From NCBI GenBank assembly GCA_964034945.1, contig OZ035962.1, positions 108,938,034 to 109,002,033 of the forward strand: a DNA stretch of 64,000 nucleotides. The letters are read 5' to 3'. Made by a program: the position numbers and the translations under genes. Below the pieces are notes generated by a model. That model did not search any database, was not told the DNA's origin, and was given only the letters and a program-made list of their open reading frames with translations. Position 1 is the first letter of the stretch. Each line of letters begins with the position of its first letter. Positions 24,863 through 36,538 of this stretch are shown here, piece by piece. The stretch is from Chrysopilus asiliformis (lineage: Eukaryota; Arthropoda; Insecta; Diptera; Rhagionidae).

Positions 24863-26041
24863 TTATACCCGTATGGTGAAACCAAAGGGTATATTAGATT
24901 TGCCTTACCGTTTGTAACGCCAAGATCCCGTCATCACACAAAAAAATGAATTACACCAGTGTGTTTAGAATGATAAAAAAAGTTGAATTTAGCATGTCCG
25001 TCCGTCCGTTCCGTCTGTGGCGCGGATTTCGGGCGCACGGATTGAGCTAAGAACAAAAGTTATTTAGGATATGATTCTACATAAAACTTCCATACATCAA
25101 AATCCGATTGGAATAAATTTTAAAAAATCTTATTGGAAAGTTTGACTTTAAAGTGGAATTTTGATACAACTTTTCGAATTTTGATACGAATATCACCATA
25201 CGGGTCTCCAATGATTGACCTATGTGAACTTGGCTTGCGAAGTGCGGAAACTCGAAATAAAATTTACATGAAAAAATTGTACTAAAATTGTACTAAATTG
25301 TACTGCATTTTAAAAAAATTGTACTCGAAAGGATTCGACAGAAATTAAAAATTGAAAAAAGACCAGCCCAGATCAAAAATTGAAAAAGCAGTGTTTTCGG
25401 AAGAAATTTTTTTTGATGCAGAATAATTGTACTAAAATTGTACTAAATTGTACCGCAAAGGAAAAAAAGTGTACTAGTACAGTTTTCTGAAAAATCGAAA
25501 AAAAAAATTTTTTTGGTTTCGGAAGAAATTTTTTTTCGTAGAATAATTGTACTAAAATTGTACTAAATTGTACCACAAAGGAAAAAAATTGTACTCCTCG
25601 AAAATTGAAAAAAACCGAAAAAAAACGATTTTTCGCGAGAAATCGGCAGTCTTGTTTCGGAAGGAAAAAATGTTTCTGCAGAATAATTGTACTAAAATTG
25701 TACTAAATTGTACCGCAAAGAAAAAAAAGTGTACTTTTTTCAATTTCCGAGGAACCTGAACGATTACAATTTTTTTCCTTTGTGGTACAATTTAGTACAA
25801 TTTTAGTACAATTATTCTACGAAAAAAAAATTTCTTCCGAAAACACTGCCGGCTGGTCTTTTTTCAATTTTTAATTGCTGTCGAATCCTTTCGAGTACAA
25901 TTTTTTTAAAATGCAGTACAATTTTAGTACAATTTTAGTACAATTTTTTCATGTAAATTTTATTTCGAGTTTCCGCACTTCGCAAGCCAAGTTCACATAG
26001 GTCAATGATTGCCAGATAGGCAATTATAGCTTTTGTTATGT
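24863..26041 (-). mobile_element. GTCY-core repeat element, copy D, split by a foldback insertion
   Basis: Reverse-orientation copy. It begins TTTTATACCCGTATGGTG, has a very short array (~24998-25018), and lacks the block between TTGAGCTA and AGAACAAAAG. At 25216 it is interrupted by the foldback element 25217-26003 and resumes at 26004 with AATGATTGCCAGATAGGC, running to TTTTGTTATG. The two halves join cleanly when the insertion and one AATGATT are removed. Confidence 0.8.
25217..26003. mobile_element. Foldback element nested in GTCY copy D
   Basis: A 787-bp insertion flanked by AATGATT (25210-25216 and 26004-26010; an 8-bp CAATGATT reading is also possible). Its ends GACCTATGTGAACTTGG and CCAAGTTCACATAGGTC continue as inverted repeats for ~170 bp with few differences. 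The interior is tandem units of ~130 bp carrying AATTGTACTAAAATTGTAC, some facing the opposite way. No coding capacity. Long composite inverted repeats around tandem units are the hallmark of Foldback-type elements; the superfamily is not determined. Confidence 0.82.
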
Positions 26042-26499
26042 TTTTTTTAAATGAGGTCCCAAATACAGCTTTTGTCCTGGGCGATCCTTGTCTTAGCACG
26101 GCCCTGGGCACGAAGAGCAAAGCCCTCTGAAAATTTAATTAATTTTGTAATGCTGCAAAGTAAGAGTTTACCTGTGCTATAATTCGTTTTGGTGAATTTT
26201 TTACCATCTTTGAACCGTCGTTACTCCAAATCTTATGGGCGAGAGACGAAGTGGGAATGATTCCTAACGTCATCCCGACTGCATCTCGCACGCACAAACT
26301 TTGGTGTTACGAAAACCGGGTCTTTGCGAACATTATGTATGAACCAAAGACATTAGATTGATAGACTGGCAAAGTGATATAAATCGGCGGCCACAAATTT
26401 GCGTAGCCATCGAGGAAGATGCTCAAAATTACCACTTCAAATGGGTTTAAGGTGTTGGGTTTAAGATGTTTCAATAACACAGTAAACAATCCTAAAGGT

Positions 26500-26692
26500 G
26501 CCTGTCCACATGAGAGTAAATGCCGGCGAGAACCTCTCGATAGCAGCTACTCTCAAATGGACAGGGTCTGGAGAGTTCTCGCAAAAGTGCTTTCCGCTAG
26601 AAACTCGCAGAGAGCTCGCCATAGAAAAATCGCCGAAATTTACTCTCAAAAACTCTCGAGAGTTACTCGCGTATTTACTCTCATGTGCACAT
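26500..26692. mobile_element. TIR MITE (CACATGAGAGTAAAT ends)
   Basis: CCTGTCCACATGAGAGTAAA at the left pairs with TTTACTCTCATGTGCAC at the right. The interior repeats ACTCTC/GAGAGT motifs on both strands. About 190 bp, and frames through it are not genes. Confidence 0.6.
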
Positions 26693-28352
26693 TAATAGCG
26701 CTAAAAGTTGTTGTTGATTAAGTTGAAACAATAGCAAAATTGTATGAACTTAACTGTTTAAATTTCTACCAGAGTCACACAATAAATAGCACAAGATTTA
26801 ATAAAATAAAATCCAAATAAAATAAAAAGATGCAATCAATCCTTCGCAAACATTAATAATAATGCGTTTTCATAAAATTAAATATTCGTTTGCCGACCAA
26901 AATTAATAACGATATAATTAAATATTCTTTCGCTAGAAATCATTTTATTAAACTATAACCGAAATTACCCACAAATGAATTTATTCATATTTGTAGTTGT
27001 GTGAGCCCAAAGAATTTAAATACTTTTCAGATTAATTAGAATCAAAACTCCCTAAACACTACCATAAATATGTTTTAATTTATATTTCAATTTCGAATTT
27101 AATCGAAATCACGTATATAAATAATGCAAATCAAATCGATTAAATCAACAAATAAAAATGTTAATTAAATATCATGTAGTAAACGAGTTAGTTGACAATA
27201 AATAATATAATGAATTAGCTATAAAATAAAATACATTTATTACTAATATTATAAGGACATTAATTCACATATACCAATTATTATGACACCATATTTCGAA
27301 AATAACATTTTGTAGTAGTTTTTCCCCCCCATTTGATCCGATGGCAATTTAATATTAAAACAAATTTATTGGTTCATATCTATTTATGATATGAAATTGT
27401 ATTTTATGTGATTTTTACATTCAATATTCGTTCGTTTTCTGGTTGATGATTGAAGTGATTCGGGGTGTTGCTGTCTGTAGTGGGCCACTAACGATACCCT
27501 CCTGTTAAAGAACACGAGTGGAAAGTTTTGCTTGGTTCTAACGGTTGAATGGAAAACACCAATAGAAAAACGGATGCTCCAAAGACTATAAATTATTTCC
27601 CATGTTACAGGGAAATTTGCGTGTTTTTCACCGTAAACCGAATCAACTTTTATTGATTGAGGATTACGGACCTGTTGTTGTTTACATTTTTACATCATAA
27701 TATTCTCAATTGCAAAACAAAGTAATGCCATGAAAAAATAGGAAAATTCAAGAGGACATACCGGTGAAGATGGGGCTCTGACACCCAAATGGAACTGGGG
27801 AATGAACGATACAATAAATTGGCTGAAAAAGTTCGATACAGGGTAAACCCTATAGAAAGAGGGAGATCCAACAGGATTACAAGTATAAACAAGACAAAGA
27901 GAGAAATGTCGTGCTTTGATTAAAAATTTTTTTTGTTATTTTTCCAGGTGATCCAGGTTATATTCATGTTTGAATAAAATTGTATAAATTATTCGAATGA
28001 ATCAAATTGAGATAGAAACTGAGCTCTACGAGTCAAATAAGCTGTGCTTTGTATCAGTATATACATATAGATATTTTTATATTTATTTATTTTTGTAGAT
28101 TCGCATAGCGATAAGAGGTAATACACATATTAAATTTTTTAGTGAAGAATGGTATTATTAAATGTCAACACAGCATTTTTCATTCGCCGGATTCACATTT
28201 GCGACCCTTTTTAATTTTTTATACAACATAATTTAATAAGCGAAAGTGACGAAGCACTTTATTATGAATTATTTAAACATTTACTGAAAACTTTGTTTAA
28301 ATTACGCTTCACGCAAATATATACAATTTTTTGGAAAACATGGTGACATTAA
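26693..28352. other. Very AT-rich gene-free stretch
   Basis: 26760-27420 is extremely AT-rich, with AAATAAAAT-like runs and no open frame. 27430-27900 is mixed, with a short minus frame (27695-27892) of no known identity. Confidence 0.5.
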
Positions 28353-29366
28353 TCCTATAATATAATACGAGGAATGTCTGTCTGTCTGTCTGTCTGCACA
28401 AACAATCTGTAAAACCCGCCTAACGATTTTCACGAAACTTGGAGGTTAGGGATTTTCGGGAACAAGGAATCGATCTAGATAGGTCTCACCTCTGAGAAAA
28501 TTCCCCCTCGATACCCCTCGCCTGGTATCTTCGAATTGGGTGGTCCGATCTTAATGAAACTTTACAGTATTACTAAGGGGGCGAGGGGCTTTCGATTTTT
28601 CCACTACAAACCTGACTTTTCCCTCCCCTCGATACACCTCGCCTGTTATCTTCGAATTGGGTGGTCCGATCTTAATGAAACTTGGCAGTATTACCAGAGA
28701 ACAAATAATCTAGAGAATAAACTCTTAGAACAAATTTTTAGAGAAAATTTTTCCACTGTGAGATGAAGCAAGAGGATCCGATGTAACACGGAAAAAATTA
28801 TCCATTCGATTCCTCCATCTCATTGAATAGATACGACGAAAATGATTCTCTCTGCTTCGTGCTCCCTAGTCTAAAAGTAATTAACTTTTAGGCCGTAGCT
28901 AGTGAATGATAGGGACATTTTTCCCCCCTTCGAAGGGGAAATTTGTCAAAAATTTGTTCGGCAGAGTTTTTTCTATATATTCCTTATTCTATGGTATTAC
29001 TAAGGGGGCTAGGGGCTTTCGATTTTTCCACTACAAACTTGAATTTTCCCTCCCCTCGATACCCCTCGCCTGGTATCTTCGAATTGGGTGGTCCGATCTT
29101 AATGAAACTTTACAGTATTACTAAGGGGCTAGGGGCTTTCGATTTTTGCACTACAAACCTAACTTTTCCCTCCCCTCGATAACCCTCACCTGGTGTCTCA
29201 AAACAACGTTTCAAAAATCGGTGACAGCGATTACTCAATAACCACTCAACCGATTTCTATGTAATTTTGTTATCGCGCGTTAGTTTTAGATCTAGCTTTT
29301 TAGGTCGGGAATTAAAAAAGAGGTGAGACGACTTTGAGGTGGCCGAGCATGGCTCGGTTTTCCTGG
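28353..29366 (+). mobile_element. Helitron-like element with internal tandem repeats
   Basis: 5' TCCTATAATATAATACGAGG after an A (28352). 3' hairpin GCCGAGCatGGCTCGG, then TTTTCCTGG and a T (29367). TC start, hairpin, CTRR end and A|T insertion fit a non-autonomous Helitron. It opens with (TGTC)n, then CACGAAACTTGGAGG. Inside, a ~120-bp unit carrying TCTTCGAATTGGGTGGTCCG and GGGGCTTTCGATTTTT is repeated about four times, interrupted by ~270 bp. Frames through these repeats are not genes. Confidence 0.75.
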
Positions 29367-29545
29367 TACTATTAATAAATTGAACACAAGAAAAGCTACA
29401 TTTGGCAGAGGCCAATCGTCAAAACTCTATGCGAGGGCTGATAAAATCGTTATGAAAAAAAATCCATTTGCGTGAGAGAGTGGGGAAGGATTAGTCTGAC
29501 TGGATTTTAATGTATGGAACGGTTATATAAAATCATATTCTAAAT

Positions 29546-29788
29546 GAGGCATTAAAAGCTAAAGTGGACCAAACCACATGTCGAAATCGTGAATTTTTTT
29601 GTGTTTGAATCACTATTGCGAGTGAGTTTTTAGAAAAATATTTGGATGCACAAAAGAACATTTCAACATTGAGTAATAAAGTCCACAGAATTTTTTTTCC
29701 AAAAATTTACAGTCAATAATAGTACAAAAGTGGAAAAGCTTCAAAAACTCGATTATGTGGCTTGGTCCACTCTAGCTTTTAACGCCTC
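29546..29788. mobile_element. TIR MITE (GAGGCATTAAAAGCT ends)
   Basis: Ends GAGGCATTAAAAGCTAAAGT and the inverse of GAGGCGTTAAAAGCTAGAGT match over ~34 bp with three differences. AAAT flanks both sides (29542-29545 and 29789-29792). 243 bp, non-coding. Superfamily unknown. It interrupts a GTCY-related relic. Confidence 0.7.
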
Positions 29789-29869
29789 AAATACATGTCG
29801 TCTTTATAGATTTTTCGATACTATGCTCTGTTTTCGAGAAAATAGAAAAAAACAACATATTCCACAAAA

Positions 29870-30290
29870 AACATGAGGGAAAGGGAAGGAGTAATCCAAC
29901 TGGATTTTACTGTATGGAAAAGTTTTGGAAAATCTTATTCTAAACACATTTTACCTTCATACATTTTTCAATACGGCTTACCGTTTCCGAGAAAATTGCT
30001 AAAAAACTGTTTCGTTTGTATTTGTGAGAGGGAAGCAATGGGATAATTTTGCCCGTTCAAGAACTTAGCTTTACCATTTACTAGAAACGTAACTGTACAA
30101 AATTTCAAGTCTCTATATCAATCTTTTCGATAGTTATGGAGTTCACGGACAGATGGACATACATGCAGACTGACGGACATGGGGAAATCAAAATCTTTTG
30201 CCATCCCACACACCTTGACGTCGGTCACCTTGGCGTCGGTCACCTTAGTGTCGGTGCCGGTCATTTTTGTGTATATCATATAGGGTATAA
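29870..30290 (+). mobile_element. Divergent relative of the GTCY-core element
   Basis: TGGATTTTACTGTATGGAAAAG, TTTCAAGTCTCTA, a GACGGACA-type block and a terminal GGGTATAAAT follow the GTCY-element order. The array is degenerate and followed by a local repeat of GGCGTCGGTCACCTT. A similar upstream half begins near 29470 and is interrupted by the MITE at 29546-29788. Confidence 0.5.
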
Positions 30291-31914
30291 ATATATAATC
30301 GATTTTCTAATAAGATGGAGTGATTAATGTCAAAGCCTTGAAATTAGAATCTTGACCCAAAATGATTTAATTTGCGAATATAAAATTTTCATTAAGGGAC
30401 ATAAATTTAACATAACCATTTTTCTTTTTTTCACTTCGATGTGTGTCCCTTAGCACAGAAGCCAATAAATTTTCGTCCTCCATCTATTAAAACGTATTCG
30501 ATCTTATCGCGAATATGAGAAACACACAAATCGATTACCAATAAGAGTTTTCAGAATACACAACAAAAAAATATATAGAAGTCCTATCTATTGGATATTT
30601 ATATTTGTGTAAATAATATGAATTTTATACTTATATATAGGAAATACTGGGCTAAACACGCTAGCATAAAATATTTTTTTGGTATTGGAATAGTCGAATG
30701 CTTTCGAAACATTGAATATTTCCTCGTTTATAACTCATTGAACTGTCTCTTAAAATTTTAATGGTAGAGCGTATTGACATGCAAACGATTGAAAAAATAA
30801 TTTTTCTTGTGACTTGTCCGCTAAATTAATATTGATCTTTGTTTAATACGCTGAAATGAGCCTTCATTTCTTTCGAATAATTTTTGTAATAAATTGCAAC
30901 TGAAAAGTGGGACACGTTTTCCAACAAACACAGCATATTGTTAAATAATTTTCAAAAAAAAAAATCTATGAAAACGCTTTCAAATACTGATTTAAAAACA
31001 AAATACAGCATAGCAGACAGATTTGGAACAAATATTCAAATTTCATTTCAGCTACAGTGTTGAACTAATACCAATGCTGAATTTAAATATTCAAATCTGA
31101 GAAGGGAAAAAAAATCTCCTCTTGAAAGAATGGAAAGAAGAAAAAATTGATAAAAAAATATCCGATATAGAGAAACGTGTGAAACGAATTTTTAAGGAAA
31201 TTACATTATTGAACATGATAACAATGATGACTTTTCTTTTATTGTTGTTTGAGAAATTTCTCTCGTTTGCTTTACAAGGGAAGGCAGTGGTTCGAACCAA
31301 TGAATATTTCATATTCATGTCCTTAGCACACCGACGGAATTTTCTTGTAGCTGAATGGAAAACGGCCAGGACTAAATACCAACGGAATATTTCCCCAGAG
31401 GAAAAGAAATCAAATTATAATTTTAAAAACGAAGATGTGGTTTATTGGTTTTGAAAATAAATTACATTTTTTTTGGATATTTCATCGATCCGGATTACTG
31501 CTTAATTTGGCGTTTTTTTTACGAAAATAATGGTTTGTTAAAAAACCAACTTGTGGTGAATATTTTTGGATGGAATTTTCTAGACGTTATTAATAAGGGT
31601 GAATTAGTTATAAGATGGCCATACGTCTCGTATTGGCCAAAACGATCCCGACATCCCGGAAACTAAATTTTTATCTTGAAACTCAAAAAATTTCACCTGA
31701 GGCGCAGTTTTTTGGAGGATTTCTCTGTGCACCGGATTTTCCTTAAAATTTTTTTTCAAAATTTCCCCTTTCTCACTTCTGTTGGTCATCTGTCTTGGGT
31801 ACAAAGAAAAAATATGGTTATCCTTTTTAAATACAATTTCGACAAAATAGGTTCGAATATTCAATTCTTATTTTTTCACATTTGACTTTGACAGCTAAGA
31901 AGTTTTTGTAAGTA

Positions 31915-32162
31915 CAGTAATCCCTCCCACTGCGCGGTAGATACGTTCCACAAAAAGAGCGCGCAAACCGAAACCGCGCACTGTGAACCCTACTTTGTAT
32001 GAAATTTTGGGGTTAGAAACATGTTTTTTTAAACGAAATTTATAAAAAATACCGCGCAACTGCGAAATTTTTATTGCGCAGTTCGAAATTTTGGTATTAA
32101 ATATTTAATCGCGCAGTTGCAAAACCGCGCAGTTAGAAACCGCGCAATGGGAGGGATTACTG
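31915..32162. mobile_element. pogo/Tigger-like MITE
   Basis: CAGTAATCCCTCCCACTGCG and its inverse CGCAATGGGAGGGATTACTG, flanked by TA (31913-31914, 32163-32164). GATACGTTCCACAAAA just inside the left end is typical of Tigger-type subterminal sequence. 248 bp with repeated CCGCGCA motifs. Confidence 0.85.
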
Positions 32163-32569
32163 TACCTCTTCTTATTTTCCCTTCCCTTGCTATCCCTTAA
32201 ACCCTTCCCCTGCTATCCCGTGAAGTGATTTTGATGCGGGTTTCACTATTAAAAAAAGTCGCCCACAAGGAAAATTCAAGCTTACTCATATTAATTTAAG
32301 ATTTTATAGAAACCCACTCTTTTGGCTCCTCCTTTTTTTTGTTAAATAGTGTATATATCAATTTTCAAATGTCTTTTACAGTGCGTCGTTCCTCCCAGCA
32401 GATGGGCCGCGACTCCCTGAGGAACGGCAATATTTTTTGGGAGTTGCGATGTGCGATACGAATGTTTTATATTAAGTTTTTTTAATGAAATTAGAAAGTA
32501 TTGGATCTAGTGAAGAAGGAATGCAGCGCATGTTATTAATTTAGTAAAAAAAACCTTAAATTGAATCAA

Positions 32570-33274
32570 TCTATATATATATAAAATCGTTTAACCTGAT
32601 TGACTGACTGACTGACTGAGTGACAGACTGAGTGACTGACTGACTGATTCATCAACGCCCAGCCCAAACCCCTGAAGCTACAGACTTGAAACTTTCACAG
32701 TATGTCCCAACCATTGCGTAGGCGATCACTATGGCGGGGTTTTCCGAAATTTTACTCCTAAGGGGGTGAACGGAGTGTAAAGGGGGTTTGGGTGTTTTTA
32801 AACCGTGATTTTCGCAATTAATTCTGCTCAATAGAAGGCTGAAAAGTTTCACTCGGGGGTTTTCGAGGTCGCGGATCACAAATCCGGTGTTAGATTTTGG
32901 AAATTAGATACGGAAGGTCCTGCAAGAATAATGTAAATATAATTTTCCCGCTTTTCCCGGGGCAAAATGGGATTAAGGGGTTTTCGAGGTCGCTGATCAC
33001 GAATCCGGTGTTAGATTTTCGAAATTAGAAACGGAAGGTCCTGCAAGAATAATGTAAATATCATTTTCCCGCTTTTCCCGCGGCAAAATGGCATTAAGGG
33101 GTTCTCGGGGTCGCTGATCACGAATCTGGTGTTAGAATTTTAAAATTCGGAACGGGAAGTCCTGAAGGCATAACGATTTTTTTTGAAAAGTTTTTAAGTT
33201 ATTTCTTGGTTTTTTGGCGCAAGAAAAAATTTTGCAAAAAACTTTTACCCGACAACGGCGGGTATGCAAGCTAG
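32570..33274 (+). mobile_element. Helitron-like element (GACTGACT start)
   Basis: TCTATATATATATAAAATCG start, (TGAC)n block, then GGGGTTTTCGAGGTCGC-type internal repeats. It ends ACCCGACAACGGCGGGT hairpin, ATGCAAGCTAG, then T. Flanking A|T fits Helitron insertion. A sister copy in reverse orientation lies at 40915-41452. Non-coding. Confidence 0.77.
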
Positions 33275-35106
33275 TAAGTTATATTTCACTTTGGACGTGC
33301 GGCGCATTTTTCTTGAAGAATTTTAATTTTTGTATAGTAGTTTTTTTTTAAATTTCCCCAGTAGCCCATTTTTTTATCAAGTTTTATCATAAACATATAA
33401 TATTGAAGGAAGTCTCCGACTCATTTATAAAACTAAATTAACAAAAAAGGGTTCGGAACCACACTGTCTTAAAGGATTGACATTATGCTGAAATAGGGCT
33501 TGGACGAATATTGGCGTCTGGTAAAAATTTACCTTTTCCTGTTATGGGCTTTCAATATGCAATTTTGAACTCAAATCAATGCACAAATGTTTCATGAATT
33601 ATGGTTAATTGCAGCAGAGTTAAATGAAAAATATTACCAATTTCATCACTAATAGCAACTGCTATATATCCTTATTTCCGTCCAATGAACATCATAATTG
33701 AAAACATTTTTTTAAACCGTATAAAAATAGGGAAAAATTTTAAAGGTATTTAGATTTCATTTGTAAATGAAAGTTAAAAACACCAAATATATTTCGAATC
33801 TCTATTGAAATTTTATTAATCCAAAACGGAATTCAAATTTCATATAAAACCCATGTGGTGCACTTATTCAAAGTCTAAAGCACTGTTTCGTTAAATTCCA
33901 TCGTGAGCTTCTATCTCATTCCCATAGTCCAGATCAAGTGTTTTGTTTTTAACCTAGAATTGACCCCTCCAATGGGGATGCATCCTGTTGTGTGTCATCT
34001 AAATGGTGGAGTGTAGTGGATGGGGATTTGAAATTGAATTCGCAACCGTATATAAATCTTCGATATGAGATCCGTGCGAGTGCAGTGTGGAAACCCCAAT
34101 AGTACTACTTGGACTAATATAGCTTCGAATGAGAAATGAAAGGCCATTTACTTTTTGGTTTGTTGGACGAGATGAATAACTCGTTGTGGAAATGTTATGA
34201 TGGTGTGCTGATGGTTAATCGTGAAGAAGTAAATTAAATGCGAAAGGGACTTTTAAGGGTTGTGGTAAAAACAGTCAGTGCTCTGCAAATACGAATACGT
34301 GAAGTCAGTCATCTCGGAGGATGGGAGACTGCGATCTGGCATCATCATTGTGGTGTATAGCAACAGAGAATTCAGTTTTAATTCAGAATTCAGAAGCCAA
34401 CAGAGGGCAATAGGTACGAATACGAATATAGAAAAATTATTCCCTTCTGCAATGGAAACAAATATTGCAGAAAATTTTTACCATTTAGTTACCAACCCCA
34501 TAGCGGGATAGACTATTAGCTCGAACTTGTGCTCACTTAACGGTCGGTTATTAAAGGTAATGAATTTTTTATCAGATTGAGTCATAAAATATATTTTGCT
34601 CATTTTTTACGATTATTTTTCTTATATTTTACCCTCTTCAGCGAAATTTCAGTCCGTTAACCTTAATTTGTGAACTTGCACGGAGCGAATGTGGTTCAAT
34701 TGTGGATATTTACCATTTTAGAAAATCAGTTTGGGAAATGTCTTCATCAGTTAATTATAGTCGAATATTACTATTTGGTTTGGGGAATGTGCTGTGCGGC
34801 GAGAATTCATTTCCACTCATCTAAATAAAATTTAATTTATGTACTGCTACAGGGACATTATTTTATTTTAGTACAGAAGTCGTTTAAATTTTTCACGAAC
34901 GAGAGCGGCAGGGATCGTGTCCTTTTTTAATTCATTTGATTTTGCTTCGGGGAATTTCGTTTTAAAACAACTATTGATACGTCTTTAGAAAATGTTCTTT
35001 TTAACTCTAGACATCCGCCGTGACGCAGAACGGGGCAAGTTGTACAGTCTCGGCGACTCCACGCACCCCAAATATATAGATTCCAAATTTATGATATCAT
35101 ATTATA
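33275..35106. other. Gene-free stretch between Helitron-like elements
   Basis: Short frames only (34278-34511 plus, 77 codons, unrecognised). GTATATAAATCTTC at ~34048 resembles a TATA box, but no transcription unit can be tied to it. Confidence 0.45.
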
Positions 35107-35361
35107 TCATACTAATATATAAAAATGAGTTGGTGTCTGTCTGTTCCTCTTTCACGCGAAAACGGCTGAACCGATTGACTTGAAATTTGGCATAGATCTT
35201 CGTCGGGGATACAGTCCCAACATAGACCCATTAAAAAGTAGCCCGAGAGGTGGGGGAGTAAGGGAAGAGGGTAAAATGATCTCGAAACTTTGCTCTTCAT
35301 CTATCTGACCCTTTCGCGGGGAACCAAGCCGATTGGCCTGAAGTTTAGCTCCAACATAGAC

Positions 35362-35398
<37 letters not shown>

Positions 35399-35435
35399 AA
35401 AAACGTAACCCGGCAACGACGGGTATGCAAGCTAG
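35107..35435 (+). mobile_element. Helitron-like element (TCATACTAATATAT family), short copy
   Basis: Begins TCATACTAATATATAAAAATG after A and ends CCCGGCAACGACGGGTATGC AAGCTAG before T. The CTGAACCGATTGACTTGAAAT block follows a short (GTCT)n. A ~32-nt A run sits at 35366-35395. Lacks one of the internal ~150-bp repeats present in the 46-kb copy. Confidence 0.8.
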
Positions 35436-35976
35436 TAACAAATATTCAAAACAAAAACCTATGATTTTGATGAAAAAATGCTGGTAGTCAGAGGTTAAAA
35501 CCACCTTCCGTCATAAAATGACTTCGCTTTTTACTCTCAAAGGGCCAAATTGGGCAAGTATGGTGAGTGAGTCAGCTACCCATCTCTGTTTTGCATCATA
35601 ACGATAACAACCGTTCTTGCCAATTGCTAAAAAAATTGATAAAAACCCTTCAAATTTTTAAGTGTATTAAAAAAGGTCTCTTGTTAGATTCCATTTCTGA
35701 AAAATCCGAGATTTTTTTTAGAGGGCCGAGATGGCGGCATGTTGAGACAATTAAACGTATTTCACTTTAAAATTAGACCAAAACAGGAAAAGCACACTTC
35801 TTTGGCAAATGTAAGGCTTTGAATTTAAGGAATTGTTGACGTCAACATTCAATTTTCTTCACGTGTGGCGAAGCGTTTTGAACAAATTCGTGTGCACAGA
35901 GAAAAATAATAGGATAGATTCCTACAAAATATTGTAAGATACGAAATAGTGAAATTTTTTGTAATGAGTACCAAAA

Positions 35977-36538
35977 ACATAACAAAAGCTATAATTGCCA
36001 ATCTGGCAATCATTGGAGACCCGTATGGTGATATTCGTATCAAAATTCGAACAGTTGTACCAAAATTCCACTTTGAAGTCAAACTTTCCAATAAGATTTT
36101 TTAAAATTTATTCCAATCGGATTTTGATGTATGGGAGTTTTATGTAGAATCATATCCTAAATAACTTTTGTTCTTGGACTTTTTTGATAAGATTCACCGT
36201 TTTCGAGATATTCACAAAAACCGTTTTCGTTCGTATGGGGGGTACCCCCCTAATGGTCCATTTTTGCCCATTAACGAACTTATCCTCGCATTTTACGAAA
36301 AACGGATCTGCGTAAAATGTCAAGTCTCTAGCTCAATCCGTGCGCCCGCAATCCGCGCCACAGACGGACGGACAGACGGACAGACAGACGGATAGACGGA
36401 CGGACATGCAAAATTCAATTTTTTTTATCATTCTAAACACACTGGTGTAATTCATTTTTGTGTGTGATGACGGGATCTTGGCGTTACAAACGGTGAAACA
36501 AAGTTAATATACCCTTTGGTTTCACCATACGGGTATAA
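35977..36538 (+). mobile_element. GTCY-core repeat element, copy E
   Basis: Near-complete copy with both family ends, the ATTGCC/GGCAAT hairpin, a short array (36364-36405) and the TATACCC...GGGTATA stem. Very similar to copy A, suggesting fairly recent spread. Confidence 0.82.

Noticed and set aside
31604..31864. Possible relative of the TAGGGTGACCATA element (GATGGCCATACGTCTCG...CCCGACATCCCGG)
   Set aside because: Suggestive of a decayed transposon end, but no partner end or target duplication was found, so it is not annotated.
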